From NCBI GenBank assembly GCA_024281115.1, contig JAMXLI010000267.1, positions 1 to 59,442 of the forward strand: 59,442 nt of DNA, written 5' to 3'. The notes beneath the pieces are model-generated. The model was not told the origin of the DNA and did not search any database. It was given only the letters and a program-made list of their open reading frames with translations. Position numbers and translations under genes: made by a program. This DNA is from Terriglobales bacterium. Its GTDB lineage: Bacteria; Acidobacteriota; Terriglobia; Terriglobales; Acidobacteriaceae. Below, piece by piece: positions 26,448-36,387 of this stretch. How positions within the stretch are numbered: the first letter of the stretch is position 1; each line of letters opens with the position of its first letter.

Positions 26448-28298
26448 CTACTCCGTCCGGCCGAACAGGGCCCGGTCCACCTGCAGCTTCTCCTGGACCA
26501 GCTGACCCAGCACGGCCTGGTCGTTCCTACGCTCCGCGGCTGTGATCTCTGCTTGGATTTGACGCTGCCGGCGCTCCAATTGTCGCCTGCGCAACGCTTC
26601 AATCGCACCCTCCACCAGCTCGGGCGTAAGTGCTTCATCCTCTTGGATTAGGGCGCCGGCCAAAAGCTTGCGTTCCGCCTCCGTCAAGGGCAGTGACATG
26701 GGGTCGCTCGCGGTCCCCGCTGCCTCAAGAAGCTGGTTGAGCAACGACTCCGATGCCAGGCCCACGTGCAGGCGGTCACCCGAAAGGGCGAAATGGGCTT
26801 GGCGGGCGGGGTCAAACTCCTCTTCCGCGCCGTCGCGCGCCGACAAATGGCCTTCTCCTGGCAGAATCTGGCAGCTGGTAGACAGCGCGCGAATCAAAAT
26901 ACGCTCCGCATGCGTCGCCTGAGGCTCAGCCGGCACTTTCAGGCGAGCGGCAGCACGGTCGGTGGCGGCGTGCCGCAGTTCCTGCCGCAACACAGCCGAG
27001 TCGATGCCTAGTTTCTGGGCGATCTCGCGCGAAAGTTCGTCCCGCGCGATGCGGCTGGGCACGCGCTGGATGTGCGGCAGCAGGTAGTTGACCGCCTTTA
27101 CCTTGCCCTCTGCGGTGCGCGCGGGAAAGAGCTTCTGCGCGCGATCAATAAGGTAATCCAAATACTTTTGCGAACCCCGGATGGCATCTTCGTACGCGCT
27201 CTTGCCTTTACGGCGGATGAAAAGGTCGGGATCGAAACCCGCTTCCAGGGTGATCACCCGGATTTGAAAATCTTCGCTCACCAACAGGCCCAGGGTGCGC
27301 TCGGTCGCGGCGGCGCCGGCGGTATCCGGATCGAAGTTCACAATCACGTTCTTGGTGAAGCGTCCGAGCAGCCGCGCCTGCAATTCCGTGAACGCGGTGC
27401 CTGAAGTCGCGAGCACGTTGTGCAGTCCCGCGGCAAAGACCGAGATGCAGTCCATCTGCCCTTCCACCAAAATGGCGTAATCGAGCCGGCGGATGGCCTC
27501 CTTCGCCAGGTCCAAGTTAAACAAAACGCGTGACTTGGAGTAGATGGCGGTCTCGGGTGAATTCAGGTACTTGGGGCCAGCCTTTTCATCGGGGCTCAGC
27601 GTGCGCCCGGTGAAGGCGATGACCCGCCCAGCTTCGTTGGCGATAGGGAAAACGATGCGATTGCGGAATTTGCAGTAAAGCTGCGCCGGGCGGGCCCCGG
27701 AACCGGCGGAATCCGCGCCCTCAGTTTCCTTCCAGGAGAACAGGCCGGAAACTTTGAGCACGGGCTCGTCGAATTTTGCGCGCAGGTGATCGCGCAAGAG
27801 GAAGCCGGAGTTGGGGGCATAACCGATGCGAAAGCGGCTGGCGGTGGCATCATCGAGGCCGCGCCCGGCAAGATACTCGCGGGCATGCGCCGCTTCGGGC
27901 TGCCGCAATTGGGACTGGAAAAATGCGACGGCGGCTTCATGAATCTCGAGCAGCGCCATGCGTTCCCGCGCCTCGCGGGCTTCCTCGGGGCTGCTGAAGC
28001 TGGTTTTGGGCAGGGGCACGCCGACCTTGTGTGCCACCAGCCGCACGGCTTCCGGGAAGGTGATGTTCTCCAGCTTCTGCACAAAGCTGAAAACGTCGCC
28101 TGAGGCGCCACAGCCGAAACAGTGGTAGAACTGGCGCGTGGCATGCACGGAGAAGGACGGCGTTTTTTCCTGGTGGAAGGGGCAAAGCCCGGAAAAATTC
28201 TGGGCGCCGGCTTTCTTGAGCTTTACGTACTCGCCCACCACCCGCACGATATCGGCCTGCTGCTTGAGGGTGTGGGCGAAGTCGCCAGGGTTGGACAC
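26448..28298 (-). CDS. dnaG: DNA primase
   Basis: This 616-residue primase starts at the GTG preceded by GGAGGATAACCCC; an in-frame ATG further up (28463) adds 55 residues without family similarity and is rejected. The N-terminal CHC2 zinc site is Cys39, His42, Cys60 and Cys63 (LCPFHQEKTPSF ... YHCFGCGASGD). The catalytic core has the TOPRIM motifs ILVEGQMD and FDPDTAG, and RIVFPIANEAGRVIAFTGRTL. The C-terminal third is variable, as expected for the helicase-binding domain. It makes RNA primers for replication. rpoD follows it 236 bases downstream; ruvB diverges upstream. Confidence 0.95.
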   Translation of the reverse strand: MSNPGDFAHTLKQQADIVRVVGEYVKLKKAGAQNFSGLCPFHQEKTPSFSVHATRQFYHCFGCGASGDVFSFVQKLENITFPEAVRLVAHKVGVPLPKTSFSSPEEAREARERMALLEIHEAAVAFFQSQLRQPEAAHAREYLAGRGLDDATASRFRIGYAPNSGFLLRDHLRAKFDEPVLKVSGLFSWKETEGADSAGSGARPAQLYCKFRNRIVFPIANEAGRVIAFTGRTLSPDEKAGPKYLNSPETAIYSKSRVLFNLDLAKEAIRRLDYAILVEGQMDCISVFAAGLHNVLATSGTAFTELQARLLGRFTKNVIVNFDPDTAGAAATERTLGLLVSEDFQIRVITLEAGFDPDLFIRRKGKSAYEDAIRGSQKYLDYLIDRAQKLFPARTAEGKVKAVNYLLPHIQRVPSRIARDELSREIAQKLGIDSAVLRQELRHAATDRAAARLKVPAEPQATHAERILIRALSTSCQILPGEGHLSARDGAEEEFDPARQAHFALSGDRLHVGLASESLLNQLLEAAGTASDPMSLPLTEAERKLLAGALIQEDEALTPELVEGAIEALRRRQLERRQRQIQAEITAAERRNDQAVLGQLVQEKLQVDRALFGRTE

Positions 28299-28559
28299 GG
28301 GGTTATCCTCCCCGGTCACCAGCCTACCGCAGAAGCGAAATAAAAGCGAAATGCTGTGGATTGCCTGTGCATATTTCGGTTTTCTTCTGCATGCCTCTGC
28401 ATAAGGCAGATGGAAGTGGAATTGCTTAATCGCCAATGACTTCCGCCCCGCCTCCGCAGCCATGGGCGGGAGCCTGATCGCGCATTGCGCAGTCTACCTT
28501 TTCAGCTTAGGATGGCTCATCCATTCACCGTTCGAAGCGGACGTGTGCCGGCGATCAGA

Positions 28560-29609
28560 ATGCCCAGCGTGACGCCCACCAATACCCTGGAGGTAAAGCA
28601 GCGGCTGGTCTCGGCGGCCTCCGTCGAGGATGACGCCTCGTTTGAATTAAAGCTGCGGCCCCGCCGCCTGGGGGAATTCATCGGGCAAGCGCGGGTGAAG
28701 GAAAACCTCTCGGTGGCGATCGAAGCGGCCCGATCGCGGGGCGAGGCGCTGGACCACGTACTGCTTTATGGCCCTCCCGGGCTGGGGAAGACGACGCTGG
28801 CGACCATCATCGCCAACGAACTGGGCGTGGCATTCCAGCAAAGCTCGGGACCGGCGCTGCAGATCAAGGGCGACGTCACCGCCATTCTTACCAACCTGCG
28901 CGAGAAGCAGGTCCTGTTCATTGACGAGGTACACCGGCTCCAACCGCAATTGGAGGAACTGCTCTACTCGGCGCTGGAGGATTACAAACTCGACATCATC
29001 ATTGGCCAGGGTCCGGCGGCGCGCACCCACACCATGGAGGTGAAGCCGTTCACCTTCGTGGGCGCGACCACCCGCACGGGACTGCTTTCGGCGCCCCTGC
29101 GTTCGCGCTTCGGCCTGGTGCTGCGGCTGGAGTTTTACACCGACGGGGACCTGCAGGTGATCGTGGAGCGCTCGGCGGAAATCCTCGGGGTCGGCGTGGA
29201 TGCCGAGGGCGCGCTGGAGATTGCCCGCCGCGCCCGCGGAACGCCGCGCATCGCCAACCGGCTCCTGCGGCGGGTGAGGGATTTTGCGCAGGTGCGCGGC
29301 GCCGGGCGCATTGATCTGCCCACGGCCCGGGCCGCGCTCAAGATGCTCGAGGTGGACCAGCATGGCTTCGATGAGGTGGACCGAAAGCTGCTACTGACCA
29401 TTATTGAGAAGTACCAGGGCGGCCCGGTGGGCGTGAACACGCTGGCCGCGGCCCTGGCCGAGGAAGCGGATGCCATCGAGGAAATTTACGAGCCGTTCCT
29501 GATCCAGATTGGCTTTCTGAATCGCACGCCGCGGGGCCGCACGGTCACGCGGCTGGCCTATGAGCATTTCGGCATTTCCCCCAATCGCCGGCAAAGCTCG
29601 CTGTTCTAG
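28560..29609 (+). CDS. ruvB: Holliday junction branch migration ATPase RuvB
   Basis: This 349-residue AAA+ protein has [19 protein letters not shown], Walker [12 protein letters not shown], Walker [10 protein letters not shown], sensor [18 protein letters not shown], arginine finger region [17 protein letters not shown] and a C-terminal winged helix ([19 protein letters not shown]). It drives branch migration with RuvA at Holliday junctions. The start is uncertain: ATGs at 28560 and 28512 and a TTG at 28485 are in frame and none has a clear ribosome site; the shortest matches the usual family length best. It diverges from dnaG, and no ruvA or ruvC is in the window. Confidence 0.95.
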   Translation: MPSVTPTNTLEVKQRLVSAASVEDDASFELKLRPRRLGEFIGQARVKENLSVAIEAARSRGEALDHVLLYGPPGLGKTTLATIIANELGVAFQQSSGPALQIKGDVTAILTNLREKQVLFIDEVHRLQPQLEELLYSALEDYKLDIIIGQGPAARTHTMEVKPFTFVGATTRTGLLSAPLRSRFGLVLRLEFYTDGDLQVIVERSAEILGVGVDAEGALEIARRARGTPRIANRLLRRVRDFAQVRGAGRIDLPTARAALKMLEVDQHGFDEVDRKLLLTIIEKYQGGPVGVNTLAAALAEEADAIEEIYEPFLIQIGFLNRTPRGRTVTRLAYEHFGISPNRRQSSLF

Positions 29610-29738
29610 GTTCGATCCTCCAATCGCGAAGACGTGAGCGCGGACACTTACGCGTTGCCATTGCGGTTGTTAGAATCGCGCCGTCTTCAGGCTGGGAGCC
29701 GAGCGGGAGCGGGTTCCGGTGCTGGACGCCTTCACACC

Positions 29739-32054
29739 GTGCGAATCCTTCCCATGCTGGTGCTATTCACCGTGGCACTCTGCGCGTCCGGCGCAGGGGC
29801 GGCGGGGCGGCCGGACCGCGCGGCCGAGCCCGAGCGGCCGCACCTCGTCATTCCGCTCCTGCCGCACCCGCCCGTCCTGGAGGATTTCGTCACGATGGAA
29901 CCGCAAGGCGAGAGCGCCGCGCGCATGGCCAAAGTGACGGGCTTCATCCAGCGCGAGCCCAACGATGGCGAGCCCATCAGCGAAGCCACCAACGTCTATG
30001 TGGGATACGACCAGAAAAATCTTTACACAGTTTTCGTGTGCTTCGACCGTCAGCCGGAAAAGATCCGCGCCCGGCTCACGCGCCGCGAAGACATCTTCGA
30101 TGACGAGACCGTGGAGGTAATGCTCGACACCTTCCGGGATGAGCGCCGCGCGTATGTCTTCCAGTCGAATCCCCAAGGTGTGCAGTGGGACGGAATCTAT
30201 ACCGAAGCGGGCGGAGACTTCGGCACCGACTTCCACAACTTTGATGCCTCGTGGGACACGGTGTGGAACACGCATTCCCGTCTTACCGATCGGGGATACG
30301 TCGTATTCTTCTCCATCCCATTCAAGAGCCTGCGCTTCCGTCCCAGCGCAGAGCAGACGTGGGGAATCATCTTCAACCGCTACGTGCAGCGCACGCAGGA
30401 AAATGCGTTCTGGCCGGCCTTGACGCACCGCGTGCAGGGCCGGCTGAACCAGGAGGCGCTGCTGACCGGGCTGGAGGGCATCTCACCCGGCCGCAACCTG
30501 CAATTCATTCCCTACGGCATCTTCCGCTCTTACCACGCGCTGGACACGCGCGATCCCTTGGTGGCGCGATTCAGCAACAAGGACGCGCAGGGGCAACTCG
30601 GGCTGGACGCGAAATATATCCTGCACGACAGCCTGGTGCTGGATGTGACCGCCAACCCGGATTTCAGCCAGGTCGAATCGGACGACCCGCAGGTGACCAT
30701 CAACCAGCGGTTCGAGGTGTTCTTCCCGGAGAAGCGGCCTTTTTTTCTGGAGAATGCCGACTACTTCCAAACCCCGATGGACCTCGTGTTCACGCGGCGC
30801 ATTGTGGACCCGCAGCTGGGATCGCGCTTGACCGGCCGCGTGGGCGCCTACGCGCTGGGTATGTTCGTGGTGGATGACCGCGCGCCCGGGGTGCTGCTGC
30901 CGCCCTCGGACCCGGAGTCGCACAAGAAAGCGTATTTCGCCATCGGGCGTCTGAGCCGCGACCTGCGCAACCAATCAAATGTCGGGCTCTTATTCACCGA
31001 CAAGGAGTTCAACAGCGCCTTCAACCGCGTGGGCGGCGCCGACACCCGGCTGAAATTCACCAGGAACTGGACGCTGACGGGGCAGGCGGTGACCAGTTCA
31101 ATGCGACTGCAGGATGGAACGTACCTTGCCGGGCCGGCGTACAAAGCTGACCTTGCCTACAGCGACCTGCACATCAACTACGATTCCCAGTACAACGACA
31201 TCAGCCCCAACTTTGTCAGCGAGCCGGGATTCATTCCGCGGGTGGACATGCGCGAGACGCGCAACACCGTCCAGTACACGTTCCGGCCGCGCCAAGGTCC
31301 GTTGCTTTCGTGGGGGCCGCGTATGTTCGTGCAGCGGCTGTGGGGTCACGATGGGACCTTTCTCGACGGCGCGTACGAGCCCGCCTTGTTGTTCCAGTTC
31401 AGACGGCAGACATCTCTGACGCTGGAGCCCTCCAGCTTTTACCCCGAGCAGTTGCGCCCGATCGACTTTCCTGTATTGCCGGCGGTCGCCAGTTACAACC
31501 AGCAGTTTCACCTGGCTTCGCTGGACAGCAGCATCTGGCGCCCGCTGAAACTTCATGCTTCGTACGGCTGGGGACCAGGCGTGAATTACCTGCCGCGCAG
31601 CGGCGAGGCGCCGTTTCTCGCCAAGACAGACTCGGCCACTCTGGAAGTCACGGTGACACCCAAGTCAAACCTCAAGCTAGACAACACGTACCTGTTCAAT
31701 CGGGTGCGCAATTTCCAGGGCGTGGCGGTCTTCGATAACCACATCGTCCGCTCCAAGATCAACTACCAGATCACGCGCGAGCTGTCGCTGCGCTTCATCG
31801 AGCAATACACGGCGGTGCTGGCCAACCCGGCGCTCACCTCTCTGGCCACGACCAAGCAATTCAACAGCGACTTCCTGATCACCTACCTGGTGCATCCCAG
31901 CACCGCAGTCTACGTGGGGTACAACAGCGATCTGCAGAACCTTACTTCACCGCTGCGCTACGGCTCGAACGGACAGCTGCTGCGTACCAGCGACCAGTTC
32001 CTGAATGATGGGCGGCTGTTCTTCGTGAAATTGTCGTATTTATTTCGCTTCTAG
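29739..32054 (+). CDS. DUF5916/CBM9-like outer-membrane-type protein
   Basis: This protein of about 771 residues is taken from a GTG (VRILPMLVLFTVALCASGAGA), which gives a clean signal peptide; the frame is open back to a GTG at 29634. The first domain (about residues 60-210) looks like a carbohydrate-binding family 9-like fold: NVYVGYDQKNLYTVFVCFD, DDETVEVMLDTF, FFSIPFKSLRF. The rest has the DUF5916 signature of TANPDFSQVESDDPQVTINQ-like and FFPEKRPFFLENADYF segments, followed by alternating strands typical of a beta-barrel ending in LSYLFRF. The family is common in Acidobacteriota and Bacteroidota and is uncharacterised. It probably sits in the outer membrane. Confidence 0.82.
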   Translation: MRILPMLVLFTVALCASGAGAAGRPDRAAEPERPHLVIPLLPHPPVLEDFVTMEPQGESAARMAKVTGFIQREPNDGEPISEATNVYVGYDQKNLYTVFVCFDRQPEKIRARLTRREDIFDDETVEVMLDTFRDERRAYVFQSNPQGVQWDGIYTEAGGDFGTDFHNFDASWDTVWNTHSRLTDRGYVVFFSIPFKSLRFRPSAEQTWGIIFNRYVQRTQENAFWPALTHRVQGRLNQEALLTGLEGISPGRNLQFIPYGIFRSYHALDTRDPLVARFSNKDAQGQLGLDAKYILHDSLVLDVTANPDFSQVESDDPQVTINQRFEVFFPEKRPFFLENADYFQTPMDLVFTRRIVDPQLGSRLTGRVGAYALGMFVVDDRAPGVLLPPSDPESHKKAYFAIGRLSRDLRNQSNVGLLFTDKEFNSAFNRVGGADTRLKFTRNWTLTGQAVTSSMRLQDGTYLAGPAYKADLAYSDLHINYDSQYNDISPNFVSEPGFIPRVDMRETRNTVQYTFRPRQGPLLSWGPRMFVQRLWGHDGTFLDGAYEPALLFQFRRQTSLTLEPSSFYPEQLRPIDFPVLPAVASYNQQFHLASLDSSIWRPLKLHASYGWGPGVNYLPRSGEAPFLAKTDSATLEVTVTPKSNLKLDNTYLFNRVRNFQGVAVFDNHIVRSKINYQITRELSLRFIEQYTAVLANPALTSLATTKQFNSDFLITYLVHPSTAVYVGYNSDLQNLTSPLRYGSNGQLLRTSDQFLNDGRLFFVKLSYLFRF

Positions 32055-32169
32055 CGTTCCCCAAAGGCCGGCCTAACCAGGGACGCGGGAAGAAACCGAG
32101 ATTGCGGCGGTCCAGCAGCGTCATATAGAACAGCGGCAGGTCAGGCGCATTCCCATATTGGAGTACCGC

Positions 32170-33273
32170 ATGAGACAGAAAAAAGAGGCAATGAAGCGGC
32201 AAGCATCCGGGTGGTTCGTTGCGGCGTGTGCCGGTTCTCTGGTTCTCGTGATAGCGGCGATGGCCGCCAGCCAGGCAGTTCCGAAATATCAAATTAAAAA
32301 GCTGCCCCTGCCGGACGCCAACGGTTTCGTGATGCTCGATTACATCGCATACGATCCGGCCGCTCGCCGTGTGTGGGTCCCGGCGGGCAACACGGGAAGG
32401 GTGGACGTGATCGACACCGCCACCGACCGCATGACCGCGGTCGAGGGATTTCCCGTCGCCGAAGTTGAGTTGCGGGGAAAGCCGCGCAAGATGGGCCCAT
32501 CGTCGGTGGCAGTGGGCGATGGGGTTGCCTACGTGGGAAGCCGCGCCGATTCCCAAGTGTGCGTAATTGACGGCAATACTCTCAAAAAAGGCGAGTGCGT
32601 CGCCTTCTCTCCCGGGGGTAAGGGGATGGGGGCCGCGCCCGACGGGCTGATCTACATCCATGCCACGCGTGAGTTGTGGGGCACCAGCGGCGCGCCGCCG
32701 ATTGGCATTGCGGCGGCAGAGCGCTCGATCAAGATTTTTTCAGCCAATCCGCCCAACCATCTTTCGCCGGCGGGCAAGGTGCCGTTGCAGGGCTCGGCCG
32801 AAGGCTATGCCGTGGACAACACGCACGGCCGCTTCTATACCAACCTGGAAGAATCCGGCCAGACAGTGGCAATTGACGTGAAGAAGCGAGAGGTAGTCTC
32901 CACGTGGCGCTCCTGCGCCGATCCCAGCGGGGTGGCGGTGGACGAGAAGCGCGGGTTCGTATTCGTGGCGTGCAGCGACCATGTCATCGTGCTGGATAGC
33001 GCGCACGGGGGGCAGGTGGCTGGATCGGTCCCCATCGGCGAAGGAGTGGACAATATTGATTATTCGGAAGAAAACGGGCTGCTCTATGCGGCCGCGGCGG
33101 AAGCCGCGCGCCTGACCATTGCTCGCATTGACGACCAAGGCAAGCCCGTTTCGGTGACCGTGGTGCCCACCACCAAGGGGACCCGCAGCGTGGTGGCGGG
33201 GACAGGCGGCGCCGCCTATCTGATCGATCCGCTCAACGGCAACATCCTGAAGGCCGAGCCTGTCGGCCGCTGA
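32170..33273 (+). CDS. Secreted beta-propeller (YVTN/NHL-like) protein
   Basis: This 367-residue protein has GGAG six bases before the chosen ATG. The hydrophobic segment FVAACAGSLVLVIAAMAASQA is a signal peptide or anchor. Repeating units such as IAYDPAARRVWVPAGNTGRVDVIDTAT, GVAYVGSRADSQVCVID, GFVFVACSDHVIVLDSAHGG and GLLYAAAAEAARLTIARI mark a six- or seven-bladed propeller of the YVTN kind. No catalytic residues are evident; these proteins usually bind ligands or partners in the periplasm. It lies between a DUF5916 protein and an exported amidohydrolase on the same strand. Confidence 0.8.
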   Translation: MRQKKEAMKRQASGWFVAACAGSLVLVIAAMAASQAVPKYQIKKLPLPDANGFVMLDYIAYDPAARRVWVPAGNTGRVDVIDTATDRMTAVEGFPVAEVELRGKPRKMGPSSVAVGDGVAYVGSRADSQVCVIDGNTLKKGECVAFSPGGKGMGAAPDGLIYIHATRELWGTSGAPPIGIAAAERSIKIFSANPPNHLSPAGKVPLQGSAEGYAVDNTHGRFYTNLEESGQTVAIDVKKREVVSTWRSCADPSGVAVDEKRGFVFVACSDHVIVLDSAHGGQVAGSVPIGEGVDNIDYSEENGLLYAAAAEAARLTIARIDDQGKPVSVTVVPTTKGTRSVVAGTGGAAYLIDPLNGNILKAEPVGR

Positions 33274-33381
33274 CGCGCTGAGTGGCGCCAACCGGAGCTC
33301 ATGCGCCGGGAGAGATTCACCGGCGGAGCAGGGCCTGCGCGCAGGCGTGTGCGATAATCCGCGCTCCGAGGGAGAGTGGAG

Positions 33382-34713
33382 ATGCCCTGCAAACGCGGGC
33401 TGTTAGCCCTGACGTGCGTGGCAGTTTGCCTGGGAGTGGTGGCTCAAACCCCGCAGGAACGCGCCCCGGTGTTCATCACGGCGGGCAAACTGCTCGACGC
33501 GCGCACGGGGCAGATGCTCTCCGACCAGGCTATCCTGATCGCCGGGGACCGTATCCAGGAGATCGGCCCGGCAGCGAGGGTTGCGCCGCACGCTTCCGCC
33601 AGGAGCCGGCGGATCAACCTGCAATCGTTCACCGTCCTGCCCGGACTCATTGACGCGCACGCCCACGTTCTGGGAAATCTGAAGGACCTGTCGCCGCTGC
33701 AAGCGTTGCGCATTTCCTCGGCGCAAGGCGCGTTGTGGGGCGCGCACAATATGCTCACCTGGCTGGACCACGGCTTCACCGGGTTGCGCGATGCCGGAGA
33801 AAGCGATCCTGCGTATGGCCAGCTGGCATTGCGCGACAGCATCGAGAAAGGACTGGTTCCCGGGCCGCGCATGGCGTCGGCCGGCAACTTCCTTTCCGTG
33901 ACCGGGGGCCATGGCGACGCCGATGTGCTGGCTGCCGACCAGGCGTTGCCGCGTCGTCCCAACCTGGCGGACACCACGGATGAAATCGCGATCGCGGCGC
34001 GCCGCGACATTAAATATGGGGCCGATTGGATCAAGCTGATGGCCACCGGCGGCGTGCAGGACGTATCCAGCGATTACAACTCGCAGGAACTGAGCCAGGA
34101 ACAGATGGCCAAGGCGGTGGAAATCGCTCATCGCGCCCACAAGCGCGTGATGGCGCACGCCGAGAGCCCGGAGGGTATCAAGGCCGCGGTGCGTGCGGGG
34201 GTGGACTCGATTGAGCACGGCACCATGCTGGACGAGGAGGGCGCCACCCTGATGGCAGAACGCGGCACCTGGCTGGTGCCAACGCTGTTCGCGTTTCAGC
34301 ACCTGGCTTCCATTGGCGCCAGCGCGGGTCAGGAGGAGATTGAGGCAGAGAAGACCAAGGCGATTTTGCCCTTCCAGCAGGCAGCCTTTACCCGGGCGCT
34401 GCAACACAAGATCCGGATTGTGTTCGGCCTCGACGACGACCCGGATTTCCTTCCCCGGGAATTCGAAGCGCTGGTTCGCGCCGGTTTGACTCCGGCGCAG
34501 GCGCTGCAGGCAGCCACGATCAATGCCGCCGAGCTGCTGGGTTGGTCGAAGCAGGCGGGCACCCTCGATGCCGGCAAGTACGCGGACCTGATCGCGGTGC
34601 GCGGCGATCCGCTGGCGGACATCACGTCCATGCGAAACGTGGTGTTCGTCATGAAAGGCGCCACGATCATGAAGGACACGACCAGCGATGTTGCAGCGGG
34701 CCCGCGGCCATGA
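33382..34713 (+). CDS. Exported amidohydrolase family protein (imidazolonepropionase/Xaa-Pro dipeptidase-like)
   Basis: This 443-residue protein has the ATG preceded by GGGAGAG and a signal peptide (LLALTCVAVCLGVVAQT). Metal-dependent amidohydrolase landmarks are in order: LPGLIDAHAHV (two histidines), DWIKLMATGG (lysine that is often carboxylated), KRVMAHAES, DSIEHGTML and IVFGLDDDPDF where the catalytic aspartate is expected, then LTPAQALQAATINAAELLGW and GTLDAGKYADLIAV. Family members cleave peptides with C-terminal proline or other amide bonds. The stop overlaps the start of the next gene (ATGA), a metallopeptidase, so the two probably form a peptide-degrading operon. Confidence 0.87.
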   Translation: MPCKRGLLALTCVAVCLGVVAQTPQERAPVFITAGKLLDARTGQMLSDQAILIAGDRIQEIGPAARVAPHASARSRRINLQSFTVLPGLIDAHAHVLGNLKDLSPLQALRISSAQGALWGAHNMLTWLDHGFTGLRDAGESDPAYGQLALRDSIEKGLVPGPRMASAGNFLSVTGGHGDADVLAADQALPRRPNLADTTDEIAIAARRDIKYGADWIKLMATGGVQDVSSDYNSQELSQEQMAKAVEIAHRAHKRVMAHAESPEGIKAAVRAGVDSIEHGTMLDEEGATLMAERGTWLVPTLFAFQHLASIGASAGQEEIEAEKTKAILPFQQAAFTRALQHKIRIVFGLDDDPDFLPREFEALVRAGLTPAQALQAATINAAELLGWSKQAGTLDAGKYADLIAVRGDPLADITSMRNVVFVMKGATIMKDTTSDVAAGPRP

Positions 34714-36263
34714 TGCGGGCAAGCCGCGTCGCGATCCTCTTCGGCATGCTGGCGTCCCTGGCCGCCGGGCAGAAGGTTTCGGTCATAGATCAGCTCGCCG
34801 CCAAAGAGCAGCGCCTGGAAGAGCTGTACGCCGAGTATTGGCGCGCCGACTACCAGGTGCAGCAAGGCCAGTCGGGCGCGTCCACGCGGGCGGTGCAGGA
34901 GCGCATCCGCGACGTCATCCACGATCCCGACTTCCGGCGCGCGCTTGCGGCCGCACCAATCGCAGATCCAGTCCTTCGGCGCAGGCGGCAGCTTTTCCTG
35001 GACGAAGCCGGGGCCGATGAGATCGCCAACAATGCGCAGCTTTCCGCCCTGGTGCAAGCCATTCGCGATCAGGAATCCGCAACCCGCTACGCGGTGGGTG
35101 GCCGGCGGCTGACCCGCGGCGAGTTGAACAACATCATCGGCCACGATCCCGAGCGTGGGCGCCGCCAGCAGGCCTGGGAGGCGCGGGCGCAAGCCACGGA
35201 AAAAGTGGGCGAGCAGGTGCGGCAGGCGATGAAGCTGCGCAACCTGCTTTCAGTGCGCTTCGATCAGAGACCGTTTCCCGAGGCGGCGCTGGCGCGCAAA
35301 GGATTGAAGCGGGCCGAGGTTACGCGCTGGTTCGAAGAGATCCGGGCAGGCTCCGATCCGGAATACCACCGACTGCTGCAGCGGATGCGTCGCGAGCTGC
35401 GAGTCGCGCAAGTGGAACCGTGGGACCTGGAGTATTACTTTTCCACCCTGGCGCGCGCTACCGAAGACAAGCTCTTCGTGCCGGAGGAAGCGTGGCCTAA
35501 GGTCAAGCGGCTGGCACTTTCCTTGGGCTACGATTTCGACCGGTTGCCGGTGCAGGTGAAGATAGCCGACATCACCTTTGGTGGCAGCACCTATCCCATA
35601 CTCTATGGCCGGGAAGTTCGCATCCTGGTGAATAAGTACGCCGGGCTTAGATTCACCGACACCTTGCTGCACGAGGCCGGCCATGCCCTGCATTACTGCT
35701 TCGACGATCAGGGATCCTTCCTTCTGCGCAACAACTACTCGGAACCTTTCGATGAAGGACTGGGGCAGGTGATGGCGCTGATGCTGTACCGCCCGGAAGT
35801 CGCAACCCGTTACTTCGGGCTCACGGCGGACCAGGCGCGCTCGGTGCGCGAGCGCTATCGCTTGAAATCGCTTTTTGACTTGCGCGAACTGATGGCCGAC
35901 TTCCTCTTTGAACTGGCTGCCTACGACCAGCCGGACCAGGACCTGGCGGCGCTCTATAACCGGACCTATTCCCGATTGTTAGGGGTAGAGATGCACGGGC
36001 GGCCGGTATGGGCGTTTGACCCCTTCTATGCTTCCCAGCCGATCTACGAACACAATTATGTGCTGGCGGAGATGTTCGCGCGGCAAGTCCATCATGCGGT
36101 GGAGCAGCGCTTTGGAGAGAGCTGGGGGCCGGAAGCGGGCGCGTATCTGCGGGAAAAGTTCTTTTCCCAGGGGGCGCGTTACACCCTGAACGAGCTCCTG
36201 GCCCAGGGCACGGGCGAGCCCTTGACTGCCAGCTACCTGATCGCAAGCTGGCGCGCTCCCTGA
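34710..36263 (+). CDS. Exported M2/M3-like zinc metallopeptidase
   Basis: This 517-residue protein begins with ATGATG overlapping the upstream stop by four bases. The N-terminal segment (ASRVAILFGMLASLAAGQ) is a signal peptide. A helical region follows and then the gluzincin motif TLLHEAGHALHYCF (about residue 318) with a downstream glutamate in FDEGLGQVMALML, the arrangement of the oligopeptidase (M3) or peptidyl-dipeptidase (M2) fold. It most likely cleaves small peptides in the periplasm, perhaps supplying or sharing substrates with the amidohydrolase. A more exact family assignment would need a profile search. Confidence 0.82.
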   Translation: MMRASRVAILFGMLASLAAGQKVSVIDQLAAKEQRLEELYAEYWRADYQVQQGQSGASTRAVQERIRDVIHDPDFRRALAAAPIADPVLRRRRQLFLDEAGADEIANNAQLSALVQAIRDQESATRYAVGGRRLTRGELNNIIGHDPERGRRQQAWEARAQATEKVGEQVRQAMKLRNLLSVRFDQRPFPEAALARKGLKRAEVTRWFEEIRAGSDPEYHRLLQRMRRELRVAQVEPWDLEYYFSTLARATEDKLFVPEEAWPKVKRLALSLGYDFDRLPVQVKIADITFGGSTYPILYGREVRILVNKYAGLRFTDTLLHEAGHALHYCFDDQGSFLLRNNYSEPFDEGLGQVMALMLYRPEVATRYFGLTADQARSVRERYRLKSLFDLRELMADFLFELAAYDQPDQDLAALYNRTYSRLLGVEMHGRPVWAFDPFYASQPIYEHNYVLAEMFARQVHHAVEQRFGESWGPEAGAYLREKFFSQGARYTLNELLAQGTGEPLTASYLIASWRAP

Positions 36264-36387
36264 GCCGAGCCGGGACCCTAATTCAGGCGCAATTCATGGG
36301 TCAAGCATTCAGGCGGGAAGACTTGCGCCCGTCATTTACACTGTGACCCGAATTTTGGCGGTTATTACTGGCAATTGGAGGAAAACG

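Noticed and set aside
28299-28463. N-terminal extension of dnaG
   Set aside because: No primase similarity; the GTG with GGAGG is better placed at the CHC2 N-terminus.
33353-33358. TATAAT/GATAAT-like boxes just upstream of several starts as promoters
   Set aside because: They recur (33353, 29671) but none has a -35 at proper spacing; chance cannot be excluded.
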